Counted from the first letter of the stretch, positions 19,011 to 27,092 are shown. The stretch: DNA of 64,000 bases from Bifidobacterium reuteri DSM 23975 (GCF_000741695.1 NZ_JGZK01000003.1:62001-126000), one strand, 5' to 3'. Numbers and translations: made by a program. The notes: generated from the sequence alone by a model not told the origin.

Positions 19011-19099
19011 AGTCTGTCAACCCACTTTCCGAACAGATCAACGAGAACGAAGAACACTACCGTGCCGACAACATAGGCAACATCAACCCACCAGGGCAT
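19007..19099 (-). CDS. 30-residue membrane peptide at the head of the kdp operon
   Basis: A tiny ORF with an excellent ribosome site (AAGGAG, eight bases before ATG at 19099). It encodes one hydrophobic helix (AYVVGTVVFFVLVDLFG) bracketed by MPWWVD and KWVDRL. Its stop overlaps kdpF by four bases. The same frame is open further upstream, but that part has no sensible start. It is not KdpF itself, which is the next gene. I do not recognise a named family; I have a vague recollection of similar small ORFs ending in V-[DE]-R-L ahead of kdpF in other actinobacteria. A structural or regulatory micropeptide of the Kdp complex is the obvious guess. Confidence 0.75.
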   Translation of the reverse strand: MPWWVDVAYVVGTVVFFVLVDLFGKWVDRL

Positions 19100-19165
19100 G
19101 CTTTCTCCTTCATTATCGAACAAACCCGATAGAGCATTCCGGCTTCCCCGTTCAGGGCAGCCCAG

Positions 19166-19195
19166 ACTACACCATCGGGTCATTGCGATTCTCAA
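19166..19195 (-). promoter_or_regulatory. Candidate kdp promoter
   Basis: On the minus strand TTGAGA (19195-19190) and TGTAGT (19171-19166) are spaced by 18 bases, about 65 bases before the first kdp start codon. The whole 19100-19571 gap has no gene; it holds this promoter, the phased repeats and a tandem repeat. Confidence 0.35.
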
Positions 19196-19208
19196 GCTTA
19201 TGAATTCG

Positions 19209-19230
19209 GTGATGGTTTTGTGACGGTTTT
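19209..19230. promoter_or_regulatory. Candidate KdpE operator: tandem 11-bp direct repeat
   Basis: GTGATGGTTTT is followed at once by GTGACGGTTTT: two 11-mers with one difference. OmpR-family regulators bind as head-to-tail dimers to half-sites spaced by about one helical turn, so this fits a KdpE site just upstream of the candidate kdp promoter. Confidence 0.45.
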
Positions 19231-19272
19231 TACGGCTTACATACATGCCCGTTATCGCACTGCGGCGATTTC

Positions 19273-19290
19273 CTAACACATCGCTAACAC
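19273..19290. promoter_or_regulatory. Second candidate KdpE operator: CTAACAC direct repeat
   Basis: CTAACAC occurs at 19273 and again at 19284, exactly 11 bases apart, about 50 bases upstream of the first phased repeat. Spacing is right for an OmpR-type dimer; the core differs from the nearer site. Confidence 0.35.
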
Positions 19291-19344
19291 CTTCATTTCT
19301 ATCTTGGTCAGATGAGCATTCGATGACTGTTTTCATGTTCGCCA

Positions 19345-19380
19345 GGACGTTTGGCTGGACGTTTGGCTGGACGTTCGCGA
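19345..19380. repeat. 12-bp tandem repeat upstream of kdp
   Basis: GGACGTTTGGCT is repeated twice exactly, with a third diverged copy (GGACGTTCGCGA). It ends inside the palindrome GTTCGCGAAC. Noncoding; function unknown. Confidence 0.7.
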
Positions 19381-19571
19381 ACAGTCGAACGATGCGTCAT
19401 TGAGGGAATGCAGTGTGGCGAGGACGCTGGCCAAACCAGGCTACTCAGTTATCCTTTCCGCCATGGATACTGTGAGCAAGGCTCGCGACGCCGTCCGCCG
19501 CTCCCCCGATATCCGTCGCTCCCGTACACTGGTTCCCGGAACCTTTCTTGGGATATGCAAGGAGCTTTTGT

Positions 19572-20207
19572 ATGGCTGACTCCCCCGCCACCATCACTGA
19601 TGTAATCTTCGATTTCTGCGGCGTACTGATCGATTGGGACACCCGTGCCTGCCTGACCGGACGATTCGCGGATGACGTGGTGTCCGCGATCTGCGCGCCC
19701 GACGATCCGCATGGTTTTTTCCGCTATGAGGACCGTATGGACGCCGGCGAGGACTTCGACAGCATCTACCCGGATGTGGTGCGCGAGCAGGGCGAGGACA
19801 TCGCGTCGATCTTCCGCTATTACATCGAGCATTACGCGGATGCGTTGCCGCGCACGCTGCCGGGCATGACCGAGCTGCTCGCCGACCTCAAGCGCCACGG
19901 CTACGGCGTGTGGGGTCTGACCAATTGGTCGCACGAGACCTTCCATCTGGCCTTCGAGAAGTTCCCTCGCCTCGAACAGCTGCTGGACGGCACGGTGGTC
20001 TCCGGCATGGAGAAGATGCACAAGCCGAACGCCGACATCTACAACCTGACCATGGAACGCTTCGGCCTCACGCCCGAACGCTGCGTCTTCTTCGACGACA
20101 CCGCCAAGAACATCGTGGGAGCCAACGAGGTGGGCATTCACGGCATTCTCTTCTCCGGGGCCATCGCTGCGCGCGACTCCCTCGCCAGCCTTGGCGTGCG
20201 GTTGTAG
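19572..20207 (+). CDS. HAD-superfamily hydrolase (phosphatase-like)
   Basis: A 211-residue soluble enzyme. The nucleophile motif is VIFDFCGVLIDWD, the DFxGVLIDWD type seen in many HAD phosphatases of subfamily IA, here with Cys replacing the usual Gly. Motif II is GLTNWSHE, motif III is the lysine in KMHKPNADIY, and motif IV is VFFDDTAKN. The start at 19572 follows AAGGAGC; the frame is open eight codons further upstream without a ribosome site. The substrate is unknown; small sugar or nucleotide phosphates are typical for the family. Confidence 0.88.
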   Translation: MADSPATITDVIFDFCGVLIDWDTRACLTGRFADDVVSAICAPDDPHGFFRYEDRMDAGEDFDSIYPDVVREQGEDIASIFRYYIEHYADALPRTLPGMTELLADLKRHGYGVWGLTNWSHETFHLAFEKFPRLEQLLDGTVVSGMEKMHKPNADIYNLTMERFGLTPERCVFFDDTAKNIVGANEVGIHGILFSGAIAARDSLASLGVRL

Positions 20208-20289
20208 GCGTTGTAGGCATCGTTCACCGTCGATTGTGCAGGGGTATAACCCCATTCCACGACCAGACCTAGCGCTATAACTGACATTT

Positions 20290-21213
20290 ATGACTCTGCT
20301 TCAGCTCAAATACATCGTCAAAATCGTCGAATGCGGTTCGATGAACGAGGCCTCGCACGCCCTGTACGTCTCCCAGCCCGCCCTGAGCTCCTCCGTGAAG
20401 GAATTGGAGAACGAGCTCGGCATCGAGATCTTCACCCGCTCCTCGCAGGGCATCGCCCTGACCGTGGACGGCGCGGAGTTCCTCACCTACGCGCGCCAGG
20501 TGCTTGACCAGGCAGACCTGCTTGAGGAGCGCTACAAGCACGCCAAGCCGCGCAAGCAGCTGTGCCAGGTCTCCACGCAGCACTATATGTTCGCCGTCGA
20601 GGCGTTCGTGGAGATGATCAACTCCATCAAGTCCGATGAATACGAGTTCACCATCCGCGAGACCCGCACGCGCGACATCATCAACCAGGTCGCCAACATG
20701 CAGTCCGAAATCGGCATCATCTACCTGTCCGACTTCAACAAGGACGTGCTCGGCAAGCTGCTGCGCGAGAAGCATCTCGAGTTCCATCCGCTGTTCCGCG
20801 CCCCGCTGCATGTGTTCATCTCGCGCAACAACCCACTGGCCGCCAAGAAGGTCATCACTATGGAGGATCTGAAGCCCTACCCGTTCCTGCAGTACGAGCA
20901 GGGTGAGGAAGGTTCGTTCTACTTCTACGAGGAGGCTGTCTGGCCGGAGTACTCCCCCAAGCAGATCAACGTGACCGACCGCGCCACGATCCTCAACTTC
21001 ATCATCGGCCTGAACGGCTACACGGTGTGCACCGGCATCGACAACGGCGACCTCAACAACGAGAAGATTGTCACGGTCCCGCTGGAATCCGATGAGACGA
21101 TGCTGCTCGGCTGGATCACCAACGAACGCGCCAAGCTGTCCAAGGCCGCCGAAACCTATCTTGAGAAACTCAAGTCGGTCGTGGCGTCCCACGGCTACAA
21201 GCTCATCGACTGA
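20290..21213 (+). CDS. LysR-family transcriptional regulator
   Basis: A 307-residue regulator. The N-terminal helix-turn-helix (SMNEASHALYVSQPALSSSVKELE) is typical LysR, and residues 90-300 form the periplasmic-binding-like effector domain. No divergent target gene lies next to it; the gene before it on the same strand is the HAD hydrolase. The 82-base spacer contains GGGGT-ATA-ACCCC (20241-20253), a small stem. Ligand and targets are unknown. Confidence 0.9.
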   Translation: MTLLQLKYIVKIVECGSMNEASHALYVSQPALSSSVKELENELGIEIFTRSSQGIALTVDGAEFLTYARQVLDQADLLEERYKHAKPRKQLCQVSTQHYMFAVEAFVEMINSIKSDEYEFTIRETRTRDIINQVANMQSEIGIIYLSDFNKDVLGKLLREKHLEFHPLFRAPLHVFISRNNPLAAKKVITMEDLKPYPFLQYEQGEEGSFYFYEEAVWPEYSPKQINVTDRATILNFIIGLNGYTVCTGIDNGDLNNEKIVTVPLESDETMLLGWITNERAKLSKAAETYLEKLKSVVASHGYKLID

Positions 21214-21250
21214 CATACCTGTCAGGTGTCATTGACCAGCCGCTTTCGGC

Positions 21251-21295
21251 GGAAAAGGTGCTTCCCTCCTGACTGAGGAAGGAAGCACCTTTTCC
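21251..21295. terminator. Long hairpin after the LysR gene
   Basis: GGAAAAGGTGCTTCC and its exact reverse complement GGAAGCACCTTTTCC are separated by 15 bases. A 15-bp perfect stem 37 bases after the stop codon is a good terminator candidate, although no T-run follows. Confidence 0.75.
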
Positions 21296-21366
21296 GTATG
21301 TAGGTATACGACCGGCATACATACCACCAACATCTAGGCGGAAGAGCCACTGATATAACGCCAAAC

Positions 21367-21539
21367 GACCGTATGTTCGCGTTCAAACGCAGGTGCCGCG
21401 AACATACGGTCTGTTATGACCATCAAAGCGGCTGTATGTTTGCGGCGTATTCGTTGAGGCGCGAACATACAGCCGCCAAGACCATTCAAAACGACCGTAT
21501 GTTTGCGGCGTATTCGTTGAGGCGCGAACATACAGCCGC
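21367..21539. repeat. Array of three large inverted repeats sharing a GTATGTTYGCG/CGCGAACATAC core
   Basis: Unit 1 (21367-21411): perfect 15-bp arms with a 15-base loop. Unit 2 (21428-21476): 17-bp arms with one G/T mismatch and a 15-base loop. Unit 3 (21493-21539): left arm of the unit-1 type and right arm of the unit-2 type, with a loop identical to that of unit 2 (GCGTATTCGTTGAGG). Units are separated by about 16 bases. The array lies between a plus-strand regulator and a minus-strand operon, in a gene-free stretch (21214-21591). Both strands can be read as repetitive short ORFs only because the arms are palindromic. Confidence 0.85.
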
Positions 21540-21591
21540 TTCGGGGCATTTGCAATATGGACATGCGATACGGACGTGCAATATAGACGAA

Positions 21592-22482
21592 TCAAAACTG
21601 CTTGGTCATGACGTCGGTGCCATACCGGCCGTATTCGCTGTTGCCGTCCGACGCGGTGGCACCCCATTTCACGGGTACGAATTTCGTGCCCGTAGGATTG
21701 TTCATGGTGAGTGACCTGATAGGGCAATCCGCGTTCGGAGCGCAAGTGGCGCCGGTCTCCCCCATGGCGAAGCCGGTACCCACCACATTCCCCTGAGCAT
21801 CCTCAACCTGATAATAGACGGAGAAACTCGTCAACGTATACTGCGTCTGATTGTGCACAGTGGCGGTAATGGCGAAATACGAAGACGATGACTGCGAGAC
21901 ATCACCGATGGCGGCGACGGACAGCTCCGGAGTTTTGTCCTGCCGCTGGACTTGTTTGATCTCTTCAAGTAGATTGCCATAGCGTTCGCGCTCTGATTTG
22001 AGCTCCTCTATCTGAGTGCCGACATCCTTGATCTGCCGCTCACGGTTCGCTATGTCCTGCTTCGACTCCTCCAAATCGCTGTTCGCCCAGGTGAGCCGTT
22101 GCGATTCCCGGATGTAGTCGGGGCTCTGCTGCACGACGACGGACTTGCCTCCCAAACCATAGGCGACCCCGCCGAGCCACACAACCACGATTAATGCGAC
22201 AAGACTCACCGCCAGCTTGGCCGGTGAGGCCATATGATGTGCATCGATATGTGCCGATGCCGCGCCCTTCCCCGCCTTCTCTGCGCTATCTTCGTCCGTG
22301 TCGGCGCCATGATGCCGGATAATCCCGCGCGCAATGTGCTTTACGGCAGTGAGCCAGGAGTCCAACGCCTCGAACATAGTGTCCGCCGCGTTGTGGCCCC
22401 CTGTCGAATCATCATGGTTCAGCCATCCGGGTTCTTTGGATTCTTCCGCCTTGTGCTCGTTCTTCTTGTTGTCCTGGCTCAT
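21592..22482 (-). CDS. Membrane-anchored coiled-coil protein with extracellular beta domain, unknown function
   Basis: 296 residues. A charged cytoplasmic N-terminus of about 85 residues is followed by one membrane helix (LAVSLVALIVVVWLGGVAYG). A coiled coil (about residues 125-180, rich in E, K, Q, R) leads to a C-terminal beta-rich domain (about 187-296) with the pattern SYFAITATVHNQT...SFSVYYQVEDAQGNVV, reminiscent of FxLYD-type extracellular domains. Two cysteines (CAPNADC) may form a disulphide. Its start overlaps the stop of the upstream gene (ATGA), and the two share the same layout, so they look like a diverged pair acting together at the cell surface. Confidence 0.8.
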   Translation of the reverse strand: MSQDNKKNEHKAEESKEPGWLNHDDSTGGHNAADTMFEALDSWLTAVKHIARGIIRHHGADTDEDSAEKAGKGAASAHIDAHHMASPAKLAVSLVALIVVVWLGGVAYGLGGKSVVVQQSPDYIRESQRLTWANSDLEESKQDIANRERQIKDVGTQIEELKSERERYGNLLEEIKQVQRQDKTPELSVAAIGDVSQSSSSYFAITATVHNQTQYTLTSFSVYYQVEDAQGNVVGTGFAMGETGATCAPNADCPIRSLTMNNPTGTKFVPVKWGATASDGNSEYGRYGTDVMTKQF

Positions 22483-23177
22483 GGTATTGTCACCGTCTTG
22501 ACGTCATCGGCGTATTGTGCGTCGATGGTTTTCGTGGAATCGGAGTCCTTACTGTCGGCGACCGTCGCGTTGAAACTGACCGGCTTGATTGTGGCACCGG
22601 AGAACCCGGCATCCTTCACCATGTCCTCCGCAACCACGGTCTTACCGGGATATACGACCACATTGGATACGTAGGCATTGCCCTCCCCATCCAATACGTT
22701 TCCGTTCGATCCGATAATGGTGTATTTGACGACTGCCCCGAGCAAGACATGACCGGTGTTGTTGCGCACAGTGAATTTCGGGTAATAATACAAATCGATA
22801 CTGCCCCCGGTAGCGGCATACAGCGGGTCCTCATCCGGGCTGATGGATTCGACAATCAGGGCTGGCTTCCCTGCCTGGGCATCGCCGCCGTATTGTTCGA
22901 ACACCTTCCTGTCTGCTTCCGCCTGCTTCTTCTCTTCGGCCAAATCCTCGCGCAGCTCATCCCGTTTCTTGGTGAGCTCCTTTGTCGTGCTGCGGTTGGC
23001 TTTGATCTGATTCTCGGTCTTGGTGACCTGTGATGTCACTTCCTTGTAGCTTTGGTCAGTGGTGGGATCCTTAGTGACCCGTCCCACCGCGAATGCGCCG
23101 GCAAACACCACTGCGGCGATGACTATGAATCCGACCATCAGAATGATCGGCTTTCGAGATTTGGAACCTTCCCTCAT
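22479..23177 (-). CDS. Membrane-anchored coiled-coil protein, partner of the downstream gene
   Basis: 232 residues. The basic N-terminus and membrane helix (LMVGFIVIAAVVFAGAFAVG) are followed by a coiled coil (about 45-90, KTENQIKANRSTTKELTKKR...) and a beta-rich outer domain. The latter has LYYYPKFTVRNNTGHVLLGAVVKY, again FxLYD-like, with an aspartate-rich tail. This is the first gene of a two-gene operon and has the same domain order as the next gene without the long cytoplasmic leader. Function unknown; exposure on the cell surface is inferred from the membrane topology. Confidence 0.8.
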   Translation of the reverse strand: MREGSKSRKPIILMVGFIVIAAVVFAGAFAVGRVTKDPTTDQSYKEVTSQVTKTENQIKANRSTTKELTKKRDELREDLAEEKKQAEADRKVFEQYGGDAQAGKPALIVESISPDEDPLYAATGGSIDLYYYPKFTVRNNTGHVLLGAVVKYTIIGSNGNVLDGEGNAYVSNVVVYPGKTVVAEDMVKDAGFSGATIKPVSFNATVADSKDSDSTKTIDAQYADDVKTVTIP

Positions 23178-23357
23178 ACCTCTACTCTAGTGAGGCTGGG
23201 TATTGGATACGGGCTTTGTCACCTAAAGTTCATCTCTTCCGATTCCCGACACATGCAGCGTGTCCGGACAGCGTGTCTGGAAGATATGATCATCCATAAT
23301 CTCCGCGCAATCTCAACGTGATCTCAAGCCTCGCTCCCCTTTGGTAAGTATGGGTAT

Positions 23358-23392
23358 AAAAAACGCTTCTCGAATACGAGAAGCGTTTTTTT
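23358..23392. terminator. Bidirectional rho-independent terminator
   Basis: A perfect 15-bp stem AAAAAACGCTTCTCG / CGAGAAGCGTTTTTT with a four-base AATA loop. A-runs and T-runs on both sides make it active in either direction; it ends the pyrE transcript. Confidence 0.92.
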
Positions 23393-23427
23393 CAATCAGT
23401 CCCTGAAAGCATGGAAGCCCGGAAGGA

Positions 23428-24123
23428 TCAGGCACCGTACTGCTCGAGGTAGGATTCGGCACGCTGCCTGAGCTCATGGCCGAGCAGCGGGGTGCCATCG
23501 GCGTTCTTCATCTTGGCTGCGGCGTCGAAGATCTCGCGCACGTTGGCGATAGCGAGCACCGGGAAGCCGAACTCGGCCTCTACCGCCTTGACGGCGGACA
23601 GGTCGGAGTCCTTGGTCTTCTCCATGCGATCCACGGAGAGCACGAGACCCACGACCTCCACATCGGCCTCCGCCTTGAGCTTCGGAATCACTTCGCGTAC
23701 AGCGGTGCCGGCGGTCATCACATCATCGACGAGTAGCACCTTCATGCCGTCCTTGAGCGGCGTGCCGACCATCCAGCCGCCATCGCCGTGGTCCTTCTTC
23801 TCCTTGCGGTCGAAGGTGTAGCCCACGGTCATGTTGTGGCGTGCGGTCAGCGCGATGGCGGTGGAGACGGCCAGAGGAATGCCTTTGTAGGCCGGCCCGA
23901 ACACGGTGTCGACATCACGCGGGATGGTGTTGTGCACGATCGCCTGGCTGATCTTCTCGGCGTAGAAGGCACCGAGAGTGGCGATCTTACGGCCATCGTC
24001 GAAAGCGCCGGCGTTGATGAAGTACGGGCTCTGTCGGCCGGACTTCAGCGTGAAGTCACCGAATTTCAGCGCGTTGGATTCCAGTAGGAATTCGGTGAAG
24101 CGATGTGCGAGCGTTTCTGCCAT
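23428..24123 (-). CDS. pyrE: Orotate phosphoribosyltransferase
   Basis: 231 residues. It joins orotate and PRPP to give OMP in pyrimidine synthesis. The PRPP-binding loop [16 protein letters not shown] is clear, as is the substrate loop [13 protein letters not shown]. The start at 24123 is preceded by a GGAGG-type site. It is the last pyr gene, separated from pyrD by a strong hairpin at 24159-24221, so its expression may be attenuated or independently driven. Confidence 0.95.
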   Translation of the reverse strand: MAETLAHRFTEFLLESNALKFGDFTLKSGRQSPYFINAGAFDDGRKIATLGAFYAEKISQAIVHNTIPRDVDTVFGPAYKGIPLAVSTAIALTARHNMTVGYTFDRKEKKDHGDGGWMVGTPLKDGMKVLLVDDVMTAGTAVREVIPKLKAEADVEVVGLVLSVDRMEKTKDSDLSAVKAVEAEFGFPVLAIANVREIFDAAAKMKNADGTPLLGHELRQRAESYLEQYGA

Positions 24124-24158
24124 TGTAGCTACCTCCAGGTCTTGTATAGGACGCCCAG

Positions 24159-24221
24159 ACGGTCCGACCGCCGATTTGCCTCAGCGTTCGCCTCGACGAG
24201 GGGAATCGGCGGTCGGACCGT
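24159..24221 (-). promoter_or_regulatory. Intercistronic hairpin between pyrD and pyrE
   Basis: ACGGTCCGACCGCCGATT and its exact reverse complement form an 18-bp perfect stem with a 27-base loop, starting one base after the pyrD stop codon. It fits a terminator, attenuator or mRNA processing/stability element that sets pyrE level apart from the upstream genes. Confidence 0.7.
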
Positions 24222-24222
24222 G

Positions 24223-25182
24223 TTACCTCCATGTGTTGCCTGCGGCAAGTTTAGCAGCGAGCTCGGGACGGGAGTCCAGCAGATCATCCAATTCGCGGGC
24301 AATGCGCAATGGGGCCACCGGGTCGAATAGGGCGGCAGCCCCGACTTCCACCGCATTGGCGCCGGCGTACAGGTATTCAAGCGCCTTCTCGCCGGAGTCG
24401 ATGCCGCCGATGCCGATGATCGGGATGTCCGGCAGTACGGTGCGCGTACGGTAGACCGCGGCGATGCCGATGGGCAGGACTGCAGGACCGGACACGCCGC
24501 CGGTCTTGTTGGCGATGATCGGCTCACCCGTGCGGATGTTCAGGCGCATGCCGAGCACGGTGTTGATCATGCTCAGGGCGTCCGCACCGTGTTCGACTGC
24601 GGCGCGCGCAGGAACGGTGATGTCGGTGACATTCGGTGTGAGTTTGACGATGATCGGCTTGTCGGTCATCGGGCGAAGTTTATCCATCAGTGAGGAAAGT
24701 GCCACCGGGTCGGTGCCGACGCTCATGCCTCCATGGGTCACGTTCGGGCAGCTCACGTTGATTTCGAGCATATCCGCGTCGGAGTCGGCGAGCTTGGCCA
24801 CCACCTGCATATAATCGTCATCGCAGTGACCGGCCACGTTGGCCACAACCAGCGCGCCTGCCTTCTTTAGCTTCGGCAGATCGTCCTCGAGATAATGGTC
24901 GACGCCGGGGTTCTGCAAGCCTACGGCATTGAGGTTCGAGGCGGGGCCTTCAGCGGTGCGTGGGCTCGGGTTGCCTTCCCACGGCACAGGCGAGCAGCCC
25001 TTGGTGCTTACCGCGCCGAGCTGACTGACATCATAGAACCAACGGACCGCGGCATACTGGAAGGTTCCGGATGCGGTTCCGACGGGATTCTTCCATTCCA
25101 CGCCGGCCACTTTGGTGGAGTGCTTCCACTCGTGCGGTTCGTAGATGTTGATGTGGTTGTCGTTCTGATTGCTGTCGATCAT
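24223..25182 (-). CDS. pyrD: Dihydroorotate dehydrogenase, class 1B catalytic subunit
   Basis: 319 residues. It oxidises dihydroorotate to orotate with FMN and passes electrons to PyrK. The motif EINVSCPN contains the catalytic cysteine of class 1 enzymes, and NLNAVGLQNPG and IGIGGIDSGEKALEYLYAGAN (split by family as FMN-phosphate loops) are present. The frame is open upstream into pyrK, but the start at 25182 has GGGGGGAG directly before it and lies two bases past the pyrK stop. Pairing with PyrK makes it the NAD-linked type 1B enzyme. Confidence 0.95.
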   Translation of the reverse strand: MIDSNQNDNHINIYEPHEWKHSTKVAGVEWKNPVGTASGTFQYAAVRWFYDVSQLGAVSTKGCSPVPWEGNPSPRTAEGPASNLNAVGLQNPGVDHYLEDDLPKLKKAGALVVANVAGHCDDDYMQVVAKLADSDADMLEINVSCPNVTHGGMSVGTDPVALSSLMDKLRPMTDKPIIVKLTPNVTDITVPARAAVEHGADALSMINTVLGMRLNIRTGEPIIANKTGGVSGPAVLPIGIAAVYRTRTVLPDIPIIGIGGIDSGEKALEYLYAGANAVEVGAAALFDPVAPLRIARELDDLLDSRPELAAKLAAGNTWR

Positions 25183-25184
25183 CG

Positions 25185-26009
25185 TCACTCCCCCCATCCC
25201 AGTTGTTCGCGGGTGAACACAGGTCCGCCGGAGCAGACCTTGAGCCGCCCGTCCACGGTGTCCACGGTGCACAGCACGCATGTGCCGTAGCCGCATCCCA
25301 TGCGCTGTTCCATGCTGAGCTGGGCCGGGATATCGCGTTCGGCGGACCAAGCGGCCACCGCCTTCATCATCGGCAATGGTCCGCAGGAGAGGATGACGGG
25401 CTTGCGGTCGTAGGCCTTGAGGTCATCACCCTGTTCGAGTTTGTTGAGCAGATCGACCACATTGCCCTCGGCGTCGTCGATGCTCCAGGACCAGTCCGCA
25501 TACCGGGAGACGTATTCCTCGGCGAAATGGTCGTTGCGGTAGCCGAATACCGCAGTGGCGAACGAGGCGTCGTTCTCGGCTAGCTTCTGCGCGGCATAGA
25601 TCAGCGGGGGCACGCCGAGCCCGCCGCCTACCAGGATGTAGTTGGCGTCCTCCTTGAGATTGAATCCTCGCCCCAAGGGCCCGAGCACATCCACGGTGTC
25701 GCCGGGTTCAAGTCGTGCAAGCTGTTCGGTGCCGTGGCCGATGACCGCGAATATGACGCTGACCTCGTCGCCTTCGACCTCGCTGACGCCGAACGGGCGC
25801 GGCATCAACATGAAATCGTCGTGGGTGAACAGGTTCACGAACTGTGCTGGCTTGGCGTGGGAGGCGATGAACGGGTCCCGGAAGGTCAGGCGCATGACCC
25901 TATCGGTCAGTTCACGCACGCCGGTGATCTCGACGCTGTGGCGAGGAGGAAAATAGCCTGCGGCCTGTGCTTCCGCCACCACATCATACGTTGGTGTGAA
26001 TGTTGTCAT
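25185..26009 (-). CDS. pyrK: Dihydroorotate dehydrogenase electron-transfer subunit
   Basis: 274 residues. It carries FAD and a 2Fe-2S cluster and moves electrons from PyrD to NAD+. The flavin-binding motif is MPRPFGVSEV and the nucleotide motif LVGGGLGVPPLIYAA. The C-terminal cluster ligands are visible as C-x4-C-x2-C...C in MGCGYGTCVLC and KVCSGGPVF. I chose the start at 26009 (MTTFTPTYDV) over the one 18 codons upstream, which would run into pyrF. Confidence 0.94.
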   Translation of the reverse strand: MTTFTPTYDVVAEAQAAGYFPPRHSVEITGVRELTDRVMRLTFRDPFIASHAKPAQFVNLFTHDDFMLMPRPFGVSEVEGDEVSVIFAVIGHGTEQLARLEPGDTVDVLGPLGRGFNLKEDANYILVGGGLGVPPLIYAAQKLAENDASFATAVFGYRNDHFAEEYVSRYADWSWSIDDAEGNVVDLLNKLEQGDDLKAYDRKPVILSCGPLPMMKAVAAWSAERDIPAQLSMEQRMGCGYGTCVLCTVDTVDGRLKVCSGGPVFTREQLGWGE

Positions 26010-26031
26010 TATTGATTCCTGCTCCGATCGG

Positions 26032-27033
26032 TCAACGGTACACGGCGAAACGAAGGGCGTCACGCATGTCGATGGCGGCTTGACGGGCGCTTTCCGCGAC
26101 GAGCTCGAGCGCCTGGTCGGCGCTCATGGATTCGGAATACCTGCCGCTCTTCTTCCATGCGCCGATGATACCGCGCGAGGAGTTGACTATTGCGCCGCTG
26201 CCTGTCTCGTCGAACATGCCGGCCACGTCCTGTGCGGTGCCTCCCTGGGCGCCATAGCCTGGCACCAGGAAGAACGTGTGGGGCATACGCTTGCGCAGGG
26301 CCCGGCCCTCCTCCGGATGCGTGGCTCCCACAACGGCACCCACCCGGGAATAGCCGTGCTGGCCGCGGGTTTCGGCACCCCAGCCCTCCACGAGGTCGGC
26401 CACATGTTCATAGACCTTCGTGCCGTCGGCCAGATCTAGCATCTGCAGTTCGCTGGAGGACGGGTTGGAGGTACGCACGAGCACGAAGATGTCCTTGTCG
26501 GAAGCGACGGCAGCATCCACGAACGGGGTGATGCCGTCCGTGCCGAGATAGGGATTGACGGTGACGGCGTCCTCATGCCACGGGTCGAAGATGATGGATT
26601 CGCCGTTATCGGCGGCATCGTCGCCTGCCGCAGCATCCGCTCCCACGCCGCTCAGATGATGCGCATAGGCGGCGGCGGTGGAGCCGATGTCGCCGCGCTT
26701 GATGTCCCCCAGCACGTACAGGCCTTGCTGGGCGGCGTATTCGCAAGTCATCGTATACACGTCCACGCCTGCGGGGCCGAGCGCCTCATACATGGCGATC
26801 TGCGGCTTGACAGCGGGCACGATATCCGCGACCGCATCGATGATGGTGCGGTTGAACTCGAAATACGCCACGGCCAGTTGGGCGGCCGGAAGCTCTTCCG
26901 GGCTGTCCACCGAATCACGGACCTCTTCCGCGAAACTCGCCACCACCTGCGGTGGTACCAGAGCCTCAGTGGGGTCGAGTCCGACGACGGATGGATTCTG
27001 TACGTTGGTGATTGCTTCGATCAGACGATCCAT
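26032..27033 (-). CDS. pyrF: Orotidine 5'-phosphate decarboxylase (actinobacterial type)
   Basis: 333 residues. It converts OMP to UMP. The long actinobacterial/mycobacterial form is recognisable from the N-terminal VVGLDPTEALVPP, the catalytic-site segment YVLGDIKRGDIGSTA (K and D of the active site), VNPYLGTDGITPF, and the phosphate loop FLVPGYGAQGG. The start at 27033 has AAAGGAAC upstream; the longer open frame overlaps noncoding sequence. It lies in the middle of the pyr operon. Confidence 0.95.
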   Translation of the reverse strand: MDRLIEAITNVQNPSVVGLDPTEALVPPQVVASFAEEVRDSVDSPEELPAAQLAVAYFEFNRTIIDAVADIVPAVKPQIAMYEALGPAGVDVYTMTCEYAAQQGLYVLGDIKRGDIGSTAAAYAHHLSGVGADAAAGDDAADNGESIIFDPWHEDAVTVNPYLGTDGITPFVDAAVASDKDIFVLVRTSNPSSSELQMLDLADGTKVYEHVADLVEGWGAETRGQHGYSRVGAVVGATHPEEGRALRKRMPHTFFLVPGYGAQGGTAQDVAGMFDETGSGAIVNSSRGIIGAWKKSGRYSESMSADQALELVAESARQAAIDMRDALRFAVYR

Positions 27034-27092
27034 GCTGTTCCTTTTGCGCTTTTCGTAAGTCTCCTGCTGTGAGCTGGACTTGCCGTTGTCTA

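Noticed and set aside
21367..21539. The hairpin array read as a CRISPR array
   Set aside because: Units are inverted repeats with conserved loops, and there are no unique spacers and no cas genes.
21334..21564. A 76-codon minus-strand ORF with three CMFA..RRKHT repeats
   Set aside because: The repeated peptide is a by-product of the three palindromic units; the plus strand gives an equally repetitive peptide, and neither has a ribosome site.
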